Source: Vitellaria paradoxa (lineage: Eukaryota; Streptophyta; Magnoliopsida; Ericales; Sapotaceae). Taken from it: a DNA stretch of 64,000 bases. Below are positions 31,071-44,081 of this stretch, one piece after another; within the stretch, counting starts at the first letter, position 1, and every line of letters begins with the position of its first letter. The notes under the pieces were generated by a model that saw only the letters and a list, made by a program, of their open reading frames with translations, was not told the origin of the DNA and made no database searches. Made by a program: the position numbers and the translations under genes. Where the stretch lies: positions 24,315,936 through 24,379,935 of the forward strand of contig CM034233.1 of the NCBI GenBank assembly GCA_019916065.1, written 5' to 3'.

Positions 31071-32160
31071 GTAGTAATTAAATATATATTAATGATAATT
31101 CATTTTCACCAGCACACCTTTCACCATAAGTGTTCCTGTCAGATATTATCTATTTTGTGTACTATTCCGTAGGTACTCTCACGTATGACTTTAAAATATG
31201 TCGTGTTAAAAATAGAAGAGTTGGACGCTTATAAGTTATCGCAACTCTCGATTCCTTTCTGACATGGAATCATTTTTAATATGATCATGTACTACCCTAA
31301 TTTAAATCATTTAGGACTTTCCTAACTTGCTTTCCACAAGATTTTCAAATTAAATTAAGAAATCCTCATCTACTAATCATTTCCTAAATTAAATTGGAGA
31401 TAAAAGAGGTACAATTAAAATAAAATATTTAATATTTCAATTTTTTTTTTTTTTTTGGATTTGAAATTCCTCTCCAAAAGACCCTTGAAACTGCCCAAGT
31501 CGTTTCAAGATACATAGGGACCTGACCAGCTCTTCTTTTATTCTGCTCTCCTTTCTTTCTACTTCCCCCCACCGCCCAGCCCAAAATTCCCCCCCCCCCC
31601 CCCCGGGGGGATTATAGAAAGGAGGACATATCACCCCAATTTTAACCGATAAGTTTTCGCGGAGGAAAATTTTAGTTACATTGATTACATTTTAGTAATT
31701 GTAATAGCATCATAATTACATGAAAATTAGAGGATATTGAAATCGAAATCACCACCTTAAGAGTAAATACTTGACCTTTGACCCTTTAATTGAATATTGA
31801 ATTGCCTTCCAAATCAATAACCCTTTCATTACTTTTTCTTGTCAAACTCGTCTCTTGCACTCTTTTTTTTTTCACAAAAGGAGAGCGATACCTCCCAAAA
31901 TATTACTACTAGTCCTCGTTTGTCACGGAGGATTACCATAGTTATTACAAAATGCCCCGTTCTAGCTGAAATAGTCTAAAGACAAACTAAGAGATCAACT
32001 TATAAATGCCAACCAATATACAAAAATTAGTCTACCTAAGAGATCAATTTCTAAATATTAACCAAAATACAAAAATTAGTCAAAGCATAAAAACATAGTA
32101 TTTTAGCCAAATCTGATAACAACCCAAAAAACAAGTGAAATCAACGACCAGTGTACAAAA
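31071..32160. other. Intergenic, no gene
   Basis: A homopolymer of 16 C followed by 6 G lies at 31589-31610. The flanking 31430-31640 is C-rich on this strand. Otherwise AT-rich with no coding pattern. Confidence 0.5.
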
Positions 32161-32164
32161 TTCT

Positions 32165-33660
32165 AATTGAATGAGATAGTAACAAAATCCGAGCTGCTTT
32201 CGTGGCACGACAGGTTCACAACCAAGCCAGTAGATCTTCGATCCAATTAACTCCTGCAATTGCTAGACTGTCGGCCACTGAGTTGCCGTCTCCCATAACA
32301 TGATTAAACTTACACCTGGTTAAATAATGATCTCCATGTGCAATGCAGGCTGAATATGGTCATAAGATTTGATTATAAAAGTTTTTTATCTTTGGTTTTG
32401 AGTATTTGTTAAAAAATATTATTTGATAAAAATTTTTTATTTATTTAAAATTAATTTTAGAATATTTATTATATTTCTAAAAATACTTTTAAAATATTAT
32501 ATTAAGATTGGTATAGAAATATATTTTTAGAATATTATATTAAGATTGGTGGTGAAATTAGGAATTTTTTAGTTTTGACAGTTATTTTTTTCTCTTAAAT
32601 TTTATGTTATTCTGTTTTTTAATTTTAGTTTAAACTTTCTTATTTAATATGATGTAAGCCTTTACGTGGGGTTGAGTTTTGATTAATAAAATTATTATTA
32701 GAAAATTATTTTCTACCAGAAATCTTTGTTTTTTTAGGGGTAATCTTAAACTAAGTAGAAATTTATAGTTAATCCGCTCAACCTTTTTTGCCTGCTTCGG
32801 CCCTTCATCAATGTGTCCATATCAATAAGGTCTTGGTGAATTTTCCATGGCCTATGTACGAAATATTAGCTCATTTGGCAGCATTAGAAGAATCAGTGTA
32901 CTCGACAATTACCTTCAGATCGGCATAGTTTGCAGCCTCCACCCTGAATGTTATTTGCACGTGCCTCTTCTTCTACTTTTGATTTCTTCTGATGCTATCC
33001 CCTTATTCTTTGTCCATTAGAAACTTTAATTCATCAACGATACCTTCCAGTAAAATCTCATTTGATCGTTAGTCTTATATATCCCCAACAATATATACCA
33101 TCCTCAGCTATGAATCTGGGTTGTCTACTCACAGAATTAGATTTCCGCCGTCTACTCACAGAGTTGAGAGAGTTGCGTGTAGACGATCCTGAGATGCTAA
33201 AAGCTCCTCTATCCATTCTACATGAGAAATGGTCAACGTTCTACAAAAGGATTTGCTTGAAATTCATGTCCCTAGAACTCCTCTTGCACAAATTTCCTCG
33301 TTAGAACATATAAGGCTTGGTTTGGAACATATAAGTCAGTTTTGAATTTTTTATTTGAAAAAATATATTTTTTTCCTTTTTTTTTAATTTTTATTTTTTA
33401 TAAATGTGAATAAGATGTCTAAAAACTGCTAAACAAAAAATAAAAAATTGACTTTGAGTAAAAAGATAAGTGCATATAAAATGGGAAAAAAAAAAAAAAA
33501 AAAACTGGCCAATGATCCAAACAAAGCCTACATCTCCTAACCAAGATCTGCAATCGCCAATGTCTAGACTGTGAATCTTTAACAAATATTCCAGTAGTAC
33601 GTACAAGTTGTCCTCAGTGGATAATGGCATACCACACCAACCCACATTCTCTGCATATTA
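32165..33660 (-). mobile_element. Decayed LINE, RNase H-like tail and possible ORF1 part
   Basis: On the minus strand 32340-32165 reads NHVMGDGNSVADSLAIAGVNW, the end of the RNase H-like domain (HV-x-x-GN-x-VAD-x-LA) found in plant L1-type elements. Further upstream on the same strand (33645-33540) NVGWCGMPLSTEDNL resembles the ORF1 GxPLxxWTEENL block, more doubtfully. The AT-rich stretch 32370-32750 looks like a later insertion. Confidence 0.45.
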
Positions 33661-35620
33661 GACAAATATTCCTTCAACAGCCCCCAATCGTAAGAAGTCA
33701 ATTCCTATGGTAAAATCAATTTGCTTTTCAGCTCACACAGCTGGAATAGCGGTTACATGCAACCATTCCTTTCATTTATTTATTTATTTTATTTATTCTT
33801 TTTAAATACTTAAAGTATTCAGATTAATTTGTCTACATCTCAACTAATTTCTAAAATTTTAAAATTGACAACCGAATAAACTCTCCAGCAATTCTAAAAA
33901 AACTCAAATTAGTAATTATTTAAAAGAAAATTAACCTAAAATTTTATCAAGTAAGCTATAAGTCAGGATTTACATAAGGCTGGATCTCATAGTTAACCCC
34001 ACCATGCTAATTTGAACTTTAATTATTCAGTACATTGTTTTCCCAACATTTTACCTGGAAATAGTTGAGTTTTAGATTACTCTTAAGCCACACCTGAAAG
34101 GCATTTTAAATTTCCCAATTTATACACACAACTATTTGAAGTCTCAAAACTTAATTACATGCAGTTTGAATATTCAAAAGACTTTAGAAGTTTATTCTTG
34201 TCAATATCACGGAACCCTAAGCAATAAACGAAACTCCTGCATATTGAGACGACTAACACATGAAAAGCTAGTTGAATTTGAATTTTTAACAAGAATTTGC
34301 AGTTTCAGGCACTCTGAAGGGCGAAAAGCAAAAGCTTGAAACAGACACACACACACACACATGCATATATACGCATAGGTGTAGTGCATTTCTTTTACAC
34401 AGCAAATTCTTCCTGATTGGCCTTTCAAACTTAAAAGGCAGACAAGGAGCAGATGACGAAAGTAATCCTAATGCTGGCTCTAACATATAAGAGACAACCC
34501 CTAGAAGTAGAAGTAGCTTCAGCCGGCGTACTGCTAATGCCTATTACTTGCTTGAAATGAGGTTTCAATATTTTAACTAATATAAACTACGTGAAGGGCA
34601 CCAACTACTGGTTTTCAGGCTTCATATTAAATGTTTACCTAGCTGTAAGGTCATAAATGATATCACCAGATTTTTTTTTTTAATTCATTCATAGTAATGT
34701 ATAATTATTAATGTACATTATACAAGTATTTTGTTTCGACAAAAATAAAAAGTGCTCTATCAATGTATTAGTCAGCTAAAAAAACAACAAATTGAAAAAC
34801 CCTAATATCAAAAAATATCTGTTTTAGAAAGAAAGCTTTTTGTGGGTTAGATTTGATCTTCTCAAAACTCCAATACATCCCAGTCAAAGTGGTGAGTAAA
34901 CAGAAAAAAATCATTACAATTCAACAGTCAACCCCAATTGCGCATAGCATATCATTAAAAGAGTAAACAAACAACAACAACAAAAAAAATAATCTTTTTG
35001 GTACACTATAACTCAGGAGAGTTTGATTTATCAACAAATATAAAAAAAAAAATTAATTTTTTTATCTATTTTTTAATTTTTTAATTAAATTTTATTATAT
35101 ATTACTTTTATATTAATATTTTTATTTTTTTATTATCCAAACACTACCAGTGTTCATTCTCGAAAACTATCTAAATGAGTTTTTATTGTGTAAATCTGTA
35201 CCACCCAACACATGGTTATTAATGTTTAATTTACATCATCAGTCCTGTTTCATTTCAAAGACATCCATTTACTGTTGCACTACCAGAGAAGCCATTGTTG
35301 AGTCTCTCTCTCCTCTATCTGTCACAGAGATCATTGTCAACCTAAAGTCTCGTGCCTTTCTCAAATATATCTCGGGATCCCACCTCTAGAGAGAGAGAGA
35401 GGGAGAGAAATATATATATATATATATATATAAAGAAGGGGAGATAGGTAGATAGATAGAAAGAGAAAGAGAGCATCCATAGGATCAGAAGGACACTAAA
35501 AAAGTTGCATCTAACTGTCAAATACTGAAATCTGAGTGATAGGGCAATACATTACAAAAGCCGCAGCAAAAGTGGACGGCTATACAAGTGTAGATTCAGC
35601 TTACCGATGCAAATACAACA
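33661..35620. other. Intergenic with a dispersed repeat at 33818-33975
   Basis: TTCAGATTAATTTGTCTACA followed by CAACTAATTTCTAAAATTTTAAAATT recurs at 62309-62470 with the same downstream order, so it is a dispersed repeat of about 160 bp. (CA)n lies at 34344-34361, GA and TA runs at 35387-35470. No gene. Confidence 0.5.
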
Positions 35621-35621
35621 G

Positions 35622-36061
35622 CGGGCCTGTTTGGGAGTATAAAAAATAGTAAAAAATATTTAAAATTTTTAAAAATATTTAAAAATTTTTAATACATTTT
35701 ACACTGTTTATATTTTATAAAATTTCTATAAATTTTTATATATTTGTATATCTTAATAAATTTTTATAAATTCTAATAATTTTTTTACAAACTCTAATAA
35801 TATTTAATAAATCTTAATAAATTTTCTACAAATTAAAAAAAAATTTTAACCACTTTTAATAAATTTTGACATAAAATCATTCCGACAAAATAAAAAAAAA
35901 ATCATTTAGATGATTTTTTTCTCTAAAAAGTTAATGCAAAATAAAAAATTTTCACTATTTATATTTAAAAAATGTAATTTAATAATTACACATTAAATAC
36001 CAAACAATTTTTCAAATCACATCCTTAACTGTTTTTCATTATTTTTGGCCAATTGGACCCA
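35622..36061. mobile_element. Possible TIR element
   Basis: Begins GGGCCTGTTTGGGAGTATAA and ends in TTTTTGGCCAATTGGACCC, an imperfect inverted pair around AT-rich sequence. Confidence 0.3.
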
Positions 36062-37510
36062 GAATAGAGGAAATGTCTAAAGCTGCGGCCTGGTTTTGTG
36101 CTTAATTATAAACTATATCCAATTTCAAAAACAAACATATATATAACCTTTTTTTTTTTTTTTTTTTTTTTTGAGGATCTGGTAACAATTATACATACAA
36201 CTTTCAGCCGCTCTAACACTACTTTTACTATTATTAACACCTCAACTCACAAACCCTTAAAAAAAAAAAAGCAAAAAAAAAAAAAAAAAACAAAATGTCT
36301 CTCATTAAAATAACAAACTTTTTTTTTTGGTTACTTGGATATAGCTTTGGAACCACAACTATGGTTCAATAAAAAATATGCATGTTTTAATGGCTTGAAA
36401 TTTGTTTCTTTGTAAGATCACAGTTACCAAAATGATCTTCAAAAGCAAGGCTGAAACACAACTGATCAGGTCCTAGTGAGACTCCTATAAATGTGTTTGA
36501 TTTTGATTAAACATGGAAGCATGCTTCTGGAGCACAAGGCTCACACCCTCTGAGGTTCAATGCGTAGGTGGACTCTGGAGACCACAACCTAGTATTTCCA
36601 GGTGAAAATAAAAAGGCAAAAAGTTGATTAGGGAGGGGGGGGGGAAGGAAAAGCAACCAAGAACTTTCTTTCAATTGTCTTGCAACTTAAGATATGTGTT
36701 TGGTTGCCCATGGTACGAGAATGAAATGGGAACGGAAATGAAGATTAAAAATTTGGTACATTAAGCAATTAGAATAGATTTTTTTTTTTTAAATATTTGG
36801 TATGAGAATGCGAGTCATAAATATATTAGCTACGCTTTATAAAAATCTAAATTATTTAGTAATTTAATAGCTTATGATGTTAAATGTTAATCTTTTAGTG
36901 AGTTAATTGGATAAAATGATTAAAAAAATTACCACCAAAGTAATACTTACCTTTTATTTTTTTTTTTTTTTTTAGGAAAGGTAATACTTACCTTTTAAGT
37001 TTTAAACTAATGATGAATGAACTCTTAATTAAGTGCTAACCAATTAAATCTTCTGGTTTCCACTGCTCAGCTTTTCTACTGCAGCTAGCGATGAAAGTGA
37101 CTTTCTCAATGGAAATGGTACTTGTGACTTTATATACATACATATACACTTTTGCTTTAATTTTAGCAGGTTCCAAATTTTGAGGGAGGAACTTACACTT
37201 CACAGCCAATTTGTACACCCTTGCCAATGCACACCCAATGGAGTAGGTTTGTAATTGGTAATGCTAGAACATTTTGATTCGTGCCTTACATGGAAAAAGA
37301 AAAAGGACACAAGACAAAGCCAAACCTCACCCTTTTTCCCTGCTTGTATCATAAGGTTAATGCATTCTTGCTAGATCAACCAAATACTGCTAGAAACACT
37401 GCTATGTGTGTTAGGGGGTCCTTACAAAGTAGTACAGAAGCATGGGTCTCTAGCTAGCTGAACTCCTAATTTAGTAGGGTCAATTGCCATATGAATTCCC
37501 TCTTGCCTGA
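36062..37510. other. Intergenic, homopolymers, no gene
   Basis: Long T and A runs (36150-36172, 36260-36291, 36957-36974). No coding pattern. Confidence 0.5.
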
Positions 37511-37704
37511 GCCCTGAGAGTTAGTCCAAGTGACTCGTGCAAATGCTCTTTACAGAAATCACATGGGTTCGACTTTTAACTCAAGTGAGATGTGCATGCG
37601 AGATGTGTTTGACGGGCAGCGTACATCACTTCGGTTTACCTATTGATTATGCGGTTCATTGAGAGTTATAATAAATTGATGAGAATTCTGGATTACCAAA
37701 AAAA
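37511..37704 (+). mobile_element. tRNA-derived SINE with poly(A) tail
   Basis: Pol III promoter boxes: A box-like TAGTCCAAGTGA at 37522-37533 and B box GGTTCGACTTT at 37566-37576. The element ends in a short poly(A) run. It is flanked by AATTCCCTCTTGCCTGA (37494-37510) and AATTCCCTCTAGCCTG (37705-37720), a target duplication with one mismatch. Length is about 194 bp. Confidence 0.85.
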
Positions 37705-37724
37705 AATTCCCTCTAGCCTGTAGA

Positions 37725-39496
37725 TTAATTGGCACCCTAGGCTACTTTCTGAGGTTTGAGTGTTTCTGCTTGATAAATTTCCTGTCTTATATCCTTGGCT
37801 CTTCCTAGGCCTAGTTGTTTAGCTCGGTACATCCTCCCTTTTCTCTTTCTTTTTCTTTTTTTCTTTTTTTTTTTAATTCTTTCATCAAAGTTAGGGGGAA
37901 AATTTCCAGCTCCTCGCCGTTTTCATGTTCTAAGATTTTACCCTTTTTAAGTATTGTGATCACTCTAAGCAGATGGGATTGAACTAGATTAGAGGTGATT
38001 AGAATAGAAATTTTAATGTGGTGGATTTAGGCACGATTAATGAAATACAATCCAAGTAACCAAAGCTGAAACAACCTAGGCTTTGAAATATTTCTTTTTA
38101 TTAAAGATCTACTAGAGATTTCAATTAGGCCTGTTCGATCAATTTCTAATTAACTGAAATATGATTTTGAGAATTTTGATTACATGGGTATAACACTCAA
38201 TTTATTAAATAAAAATCTGGTCTACCAATTAATCACAACTTAAAAAGAGCTAGAACCAGGCATATGGATGTACATATTTTTGCATTAGAAAAAGACTTAG
38301 ATATGAAAAAAGAACCCTGAAATTAGTCCAATTGATCAAGTACTATTTATTCCCCAAAAGCGCACTAAAAGTATGTAACCACAATCCTTGCGCAGCCAAA
38401 ACTACACAGCAGTCAAATTTAAGAACTTGCAAGTGTTAAAAATAAACTTAATATTTTTTTTTTCTTTTGTGAGTTAGCGGCATTTTTATTTCATGAGTTA
38501 GTGAAGTGATGGTGATTTTATTAGTGTATGAGTTATATAATGTAATGGGCGAGTTATTTGTGTTAAATCTAGCTCTTAATGCGATAAAGAAAGGTTTTAA
38601 GTATATAATTTGGGGATTGATGAATGGTCTTTAGATGTACCACAAATATCTCAGGTGCCTACGTATTTTGGGTGCGAGCTAACAATGTTGTCCTTTTGAG
38701 TTTCTAGTTCTCGTCCTCTATTTGTATAGATGTGCTTATCTCCCAACAAGGTGATATTTGTATAGGTGTGCTCATCTCCCAACAAAGTGATATCAAACCC
38801 ATATTAGGCAGTGAGAAAAAATGTATTTCATGGTCAGAGACATTGATGTTTTCTGACTACAAGACATTCAAAACGGTTGTTTGTAAATATCTCAAAGTTT
38901 ATGTCTCGTGGGCATACTTTTAAAAGATGGTAATGACTGATATATATAATTGTAACAAAAAATAACGACTGCAACAAATTGTAGCGGAGGTGTAATGCAA
39001 AAAAAATAAAGATTTAACAAAAATGAAGAGATTTAAAAATCTTACATAACAATGTTACATAACGGGAACAGTCGTTTTTTAAATCATGTCATGGGATGTT
39101 GGTAAAGAGCCACGAAATGGTACGTCTAAAAGGAGTTTGGAAAAGAGAAAAGAGAAGGCATTTGAGTTTGTACGTGATGCAGCTAAACATATAAAAATTG
39201 AAAGAAAAATAAGATATTGCATGTAACATTATGTTTAATTTAAGAATGTTCAAAATATTGTCACAAGAACCTAAAGATATTCTTTTTATCAACTAATTAG
39301 CTTGTAGGTTTACATATGTTTAAATAGATCCTTGAATATTTGAATCGTAAATAAAGTAGAAATAACTCAGAAATTAAGGGAAAAATACCAAATGACAAAA
39401 AAAAAAAAAAATCCTATAAAAAGTTATTCCAAATTTAAAAGTTTCCTACAATTGAAAAAACAAGCTTTTAAAAGATGTGTTTTGCTTGAACGCTAA
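37725..39496. other. Intergenic, short tandem duplication
   Basis: A 36-base unit starting ATTTGTATAGATGTGC and ending in CCCAACAAGGTGAT is tandemly repeated at 38720-38755 and 38756-38791 with three differences. No gene recognised. The 63-codon open frame at 38732-38923 covers the duplication but shows no motif. Confidence 0.5.
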
Positions 39497-39705
39497 GGCA
39501 TCGTTTGGGATCCAATGATCTAACTGGCTTATAGTTAATTGGCTTATTTCTCAATTTGTAAAATGACCAAATTTACTTTTTTATATTTTAATTTTTTTTT
39601 TAAATCTTTAAAGGTATGTCCAATTAATCAAAACTAAAAATTCACCTAAAAAAGCTCACCTTTTTTTCTTCCCAAACCAAGCTACTTTTCTTCCCAAACC
39701 AAACC
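39497..39705. mobile_element. Tourist-like MITE
   Basis: Begins GGCATCGTTTGGGA and ends TTCCCAAACCAAACC, flanked by TAA at 39494-39496 and 39706-39708. 209 bp. Confidence 0.75.
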
Positions 39706-39842
39706 TAAGTTTCGAGTAATTACTAGATGGTTGACTTTTCAAATTCAATTCATTGCATACTTACAACAATCCCTCTTTTTTGTTTTTAATCTAATAAATG
39801 GCTTGTATCATCCTCTTTAGAGCTAAGAGAATATGGGTTTCA

Positions 39843-40100
39843 GGGGGTTGCAGTAAAAAAAATCCACTACAAAAGCTATAGTATAAAAATAAAGAGCTGA
39901 GATTTATTTCTACTTTAACGACATATGACCTTTAATATTCTGTATTGATTGTGCTCCAATAGATTTTTTAAACTTTTATTTTTATTTTGAAAATAATTTT
40001 AACTAAATCAAATTGAAACCAGTGGATTAAATACAAACAAATTATAACCTTTCATTTTTCACTGCAACTTTTGTAATAGATTTTTTCACTACAATCTCCT
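39843..40100. mobile_element. MITE with about 50-bp inverted repeats
   Basis: Left arm GGGGGTTGCAGTAAAAAAAA then CCACTACAAAAG. The right arm, reversed, reads GGAGATTGTAGTGAAAAAAT then CTATTACAAAAG. Loop is AT-rich. No target duplication recognised. Confidence 0.65.
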
Positions 40101-40272
40101 AGAATAAGATAATATGCTCTATAATTTAACTCATCATCCAAAATATCTTTTGCATATTAAATAAGGTGGTTTACATTAAAATGACTAAGATAAATTTAGA
40201 TGATAAGCATTTAGGTTAACTTTCTCGGTAATCTTGACGGACTCAATTTTCTTTTGCTACAAATTTATTATA

Positions 40273-40775
40273 GGGTGAGTTTAGAGTGATAAAAAGTGAG
40301 ATAAAATGTGGTTTGGGGAAACTTTTTGCATTTGATACACACATCTCAAACAGCATTTTTTTGAAGATGAATAGTAAGATTTCCATTCTGACGGATTGGA
40401 TTTTCATTTGGACAGATTTAAAATTTTGGACAGTCATAGTTTATTTGCACTACAATCCATCCAAACGGATTATAGAAACTATTTAGACAAAAGTTGGCCA
40501 CGTGAATCCATCGAAACAGTTTCTACAATCCGTTGAACGGTTTCTATGACCCCACAAAAATAGTCAAAGTGGGCGTCATTCGATAGTTTGGAAGTCCATA
40601 ATGAGAATAGCGAAAAAACTTTTACATATTTGATTAACCGAATTCTAGTTATCGAATTTTTTTTAAAGTTATTGAATTTTTTTGGACTTTGAGAAGGTGA
40701 GAATGTGTTAAAATGTATAGAGATTTTTAGAAGTTTTTAGAGATTTTCACCCAAATTTGGTGCACCAAACACACC
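40273..40775 (+). mobile_element. Non-autonomous TIR element, copy A
   Basis: About 503 bp with ends GGGTGAGTTTAGAGTGATAA and, reversed, GGTGTGTTTGGTGCACCAAA, flanked by TA or TATA. The middle carries several related blocks around CCGTTNAACGG and CAAACGGATT. A full-length copy lies in opposite orientation at 57736-58235. Confidence 0.8.
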
Positions 40776-40796
40776 TATAGTCACTTACAGAAAAAT

Positions 40797-41300
40797 TCTA
40801 ACTAGTAAGAACTGCCCAGACATAATTGCCATATCCAACTCCACTAAATGCCTATTGTTATTAATAATTTCCTTGTACTTAGTAGTGGATTCTACAAATG
40901 CTTGCATGGTGGACTGTTTTATCTACTGCATATATTAGATAAAATTCTTTACCTTTCTATGAATCTTTTAAGGTTAGAAACAAGTCTCAAATCTATTTAA
41001 GAACAAGGAATAAAACTATATACAATTTGGAATGGAGAAAAACTAATACTACAATTTACTAAATGGTTAAAAGAAAGTGTAATCTTGGTTTTTACTATGG
41101 CTTTCTGCCAAATTTTGTGTCAAGTTACTTAATGACCTATTGATCGCATTTGTCTATCCATCAAACAGGAGATGGTAAGTTGTACTGAACTTTAGTTAGG
41201 TGTTGATTAATTTCTACAAATAGCGTTAAAAGTGCCCAATAAGTGTGTATCTCGATTAGAAACAATAGAGGGTTAGGCCAAGCAACAATATACCTATTTG
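40797..41300 (-). mobile_element. Ty3/gypsy integrase fragment, older relic
   Basis: The minus strand keeps FSTTYHLLFDG with TNAINRSLSNL (the family's YHPQTDGQTE...NR block), then FNHLVNCSISFSPFQIVY and YKEIINNNRH, the order expected of the integrase core and its C-terminal side. Frameshifts and stops are frequent. TIR copy A lies directly at its 3' side. Confidence 0.75.
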
Positions 41301-41479
41301 AAGCACCATAACCTAAGGCGAGATCTAATAATCGTAGACAATCATAATTAATTACAATAACACTACTTAGAGTCATGCAACCATCTTGGAGCATATAATA
41401 GAATATAATAATATAAAATAAAGCTAAGGTCCAAGACATGAAAAACATAGCTCCCAACAGTAAAATAAACATAGGCTCG

Positions 41480-42215
41480 ACTAGCCTTTACAACTTGATT
41501 GAAAGTTAAGATAAATATTTGATTAAAATATCTTTTCATAGATCAAAATAATAATAGATAATCAAAATATAATCTGAAAATATCTAAAAATAATCAATCT
41601 CAACCTGAGGCTCCCACCCAATTCATAGGCTCAGTACCTCCAATATAATTTGTACAGAAGTGAGTCCAAATCCACTCGTGCTCACTATGCAAATAAACAG
41701 GTATACATGCAATTAATAACATGGCTTAACATGCTATATCATGCATCACAAAGGCATCATCATATTAGGTATTCAAAGATTAATATTTTAGCTATCGTAA
41801 GTGGGCACGGGTAAAGGGCCAGAGGCTTTCAATTGTAACTAGGGCATCCGTGATTACCCAAATGTGAAAATATATATGTCAAAAATGTAATCTTGTTTTG
41901 AATAGGGCCATGTCACATAGATATGAAATTACCATCTGACACTTTTCAAAATGCGTATGCCGAGAAACCTAAGTTTTAGCTTTTGATTTAAATTTTTTTT
42001 TATATTTTAAAAATGTGATAAAAGATCCTTTTATAACTCTTACCTGATTTGTACAATCAAAGAAAAGGGTTTGGTTACACACGAGAACCATCACGACTTA
42101 ATACCTAGGGATATCCAGAGTTACTTTCTAATCTTCACAATCTCAATATCATGATAATCATCCAGTTTTTAATAATCAACATATTATAACCCAAAATAAT
42201 GAATAATGTATGTAA
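41480..42215 (-). mobile_element. Possible gypsy LTR piece, minus strand
   Basis: The reverse complement of about 41600-41690 (GTGAGCACGAGTGGATTTGG, then GAGCCTATGAATTGGGTGGG) parallels the transcript-end region of the gypsy LTR at 46205-46290. Similarity is partial and no ends are seen. Confidence 0.35.
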
Positions 42216-44081
42216 TGTATGAAATGTGAGGTGATCGGGCCTTATAGGACTGCCTGCGTATCTCGTAAATAATTAAGTCAGTCGTCGTTAATTTGTTAGT
42301 GTAAGCATAGTGAGATCTTTGCTTAGATGACAGTGATGTTTCTTAATGAGTTCCATATGATTGTTTGGGCACTATATGTAATTTTAAAGACTTGTTTGCA
42401 TGTGATTCTACTAAGATGTTTTGTAAAATATGAGCTTTATTGGGAAGATGATGTGTTAATTTTGAAGAGCCTGTTCAGAGAGATAGGTGAATTAGATTTG
42501 GATAATCTTTATGTATGTAGATGTTAGCATAAGATGTATGATTTTGCTGGGGGAAAAAGTAATACACGAAAATCAATGTGACCCTTTGGGGATAAAATGG
42601 ATGTGTGATGTAATAAGACATGTGGTATGATAGATAATATGGTAACCGAACCAAGAATGTACCCAAGCTACCTTTGTATCATGTGATGGGATCATGTTGA
42701 TATAGTTTAGACCTAAGGTGATCTGAACAGTGAATATTTGTGTGTATGTGTATGTATGTAATGTTAAGCATGTATGTATATACCAAGATACCGCAAATGG
42801 TAATTTAGGGCCTCTATAATTGTTATAGGCTAAAATATATGTGTTTGTAATATCAAAATACTGTTAATAGCAACTAAAGTATAGGATGTGTGATATTAGA
42901 ATGTTGTAGATGACACTCTAATGGCCTCAAGTGTAAAGAGTCTTATCATTGACCCTAATAGGTTGTGCATATATGGATGTTTATGTGAGCATGTAAAGAA
43001 GTATGCGTAAACAGAATGCCATAAATGGCACCCTAATGGCCTTAGGCATAAATGCCTCAACATCAGCCTTAATAGGCTATATACATGTGCAAGTGAATGA
43101 TTTTGTGGGGATAGTCATATACTTAGTATTTAATAGATGAATCGGAACTTAGACACTTATGTCGTCTGCGTATGGACTTTATGGTCGTCACTTGGGCAAT
43201 TATACCATTAGGGACGTTTAAAGAATGGCCATTAGACACTCACATCTCTTGAAATGTATTGACAAGCCACGAGGCTCTTACGTCAGTGGGGCTATGGTTT
43301 AAGAGAACTGATTGACACTTGGGCATTTACATCATCGAAGGGTTTAAGGTAGTTACACCATTGAAAAACTAGAGGTTAACCACTAGGTGCTTACATTTCC
43401 TAAGATATGTGGGGCCATAAAGCACTTATGTCTATAACAAATATGGATGGACAAACTGGCGTTTACGCTGTCTAAGGTGATAGGCTGGCCATTAGGCAGC
43501 TATGTCACTGGGGAGCTAGAGAATACCCATTAGACACTTACATATCTTAAAATATGTTCACTAGCCATGAGGCTTTTACGTTAATGATAAGTCTGAGCAG
43601 ACTAACTAGCACTTAAGCACTTATGTTGTCTTGGGTGTGGGTTGTCAATGATAAGTCCAAGTAGAATAATTGGCACTTAAGCACTTACGTTGTCTTGGAT
43701 GTGGGTTGGCCACTAAGCACTTACACCTATATTGGACTGGCCATTAAGCACTTACATTTGTGAATGTGGATTGGTCATTAGACACTTACGCCTATATAGA
43801 CTGGCCATTAGGCACTTACGTCTAAGTAAAGTCTAGCTTTGTTTGTGAAAGTTAGTGCCTCATACTGTGATAGCTCTGTCTAGTGAGAAAACCTAGATAT
43901 GTGTCAGGTCTTGTGCAATGTCGGCCAAGTGGCCTAGTAATATGTAAGTGATGTAGCATATATGCTGAGATGTCTCATTACTATATTGAATATAATGACA
44001 GTTTATAGTCTAGTTATGGTGATGATGTTTAGATAATTGTCATTAATATATATATTGTTGAGATACATATATAATGAAGTT
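42216..44081 (+). mobile_element. Outer gypsy-type LTR, left part (interrupted)
   Basis: Contains GGACTGCCTGCGTATCTCGTAAA near 42248, a wording common in plant LTRs, followed by an array of degenerate repeats. It is cut at 44081 by the complete gypsy element. The sequence resumes at 54838 and ends at 55433. The 5' end is not certain. Confidence 0.5.
43130..43840 (+). repeat. Degenerate short-unit repeats inside the outer LTR
   Basis: Variants of TGGCCATTAGGCACTTACGTC occur more than ten times at irregular spacing of roughly 35-70 bases (for example near 43222, 43483, 43737 and 43802). Copies nearest the right end are closest to each other. Confidence 0.7.

Noticed and set aside
33062..33304. 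80-codon plus-strand frame as a gene
   Set aside because: No motif; lies in a region whose recognisable coding remnants are on the minus strand and LINE-derived.
37511..37590. True tRNA gene
   Set aside because: Only the two internal promoter boxes are present. There is no acceptor stem, while poly(A) and target duplication fit a SINE.
43130..43840. CRISPR-like array
   Set aside because: Units are degenerate and irregularly spaced, lie in an LTR, and the DNA is from a plant nucleus.
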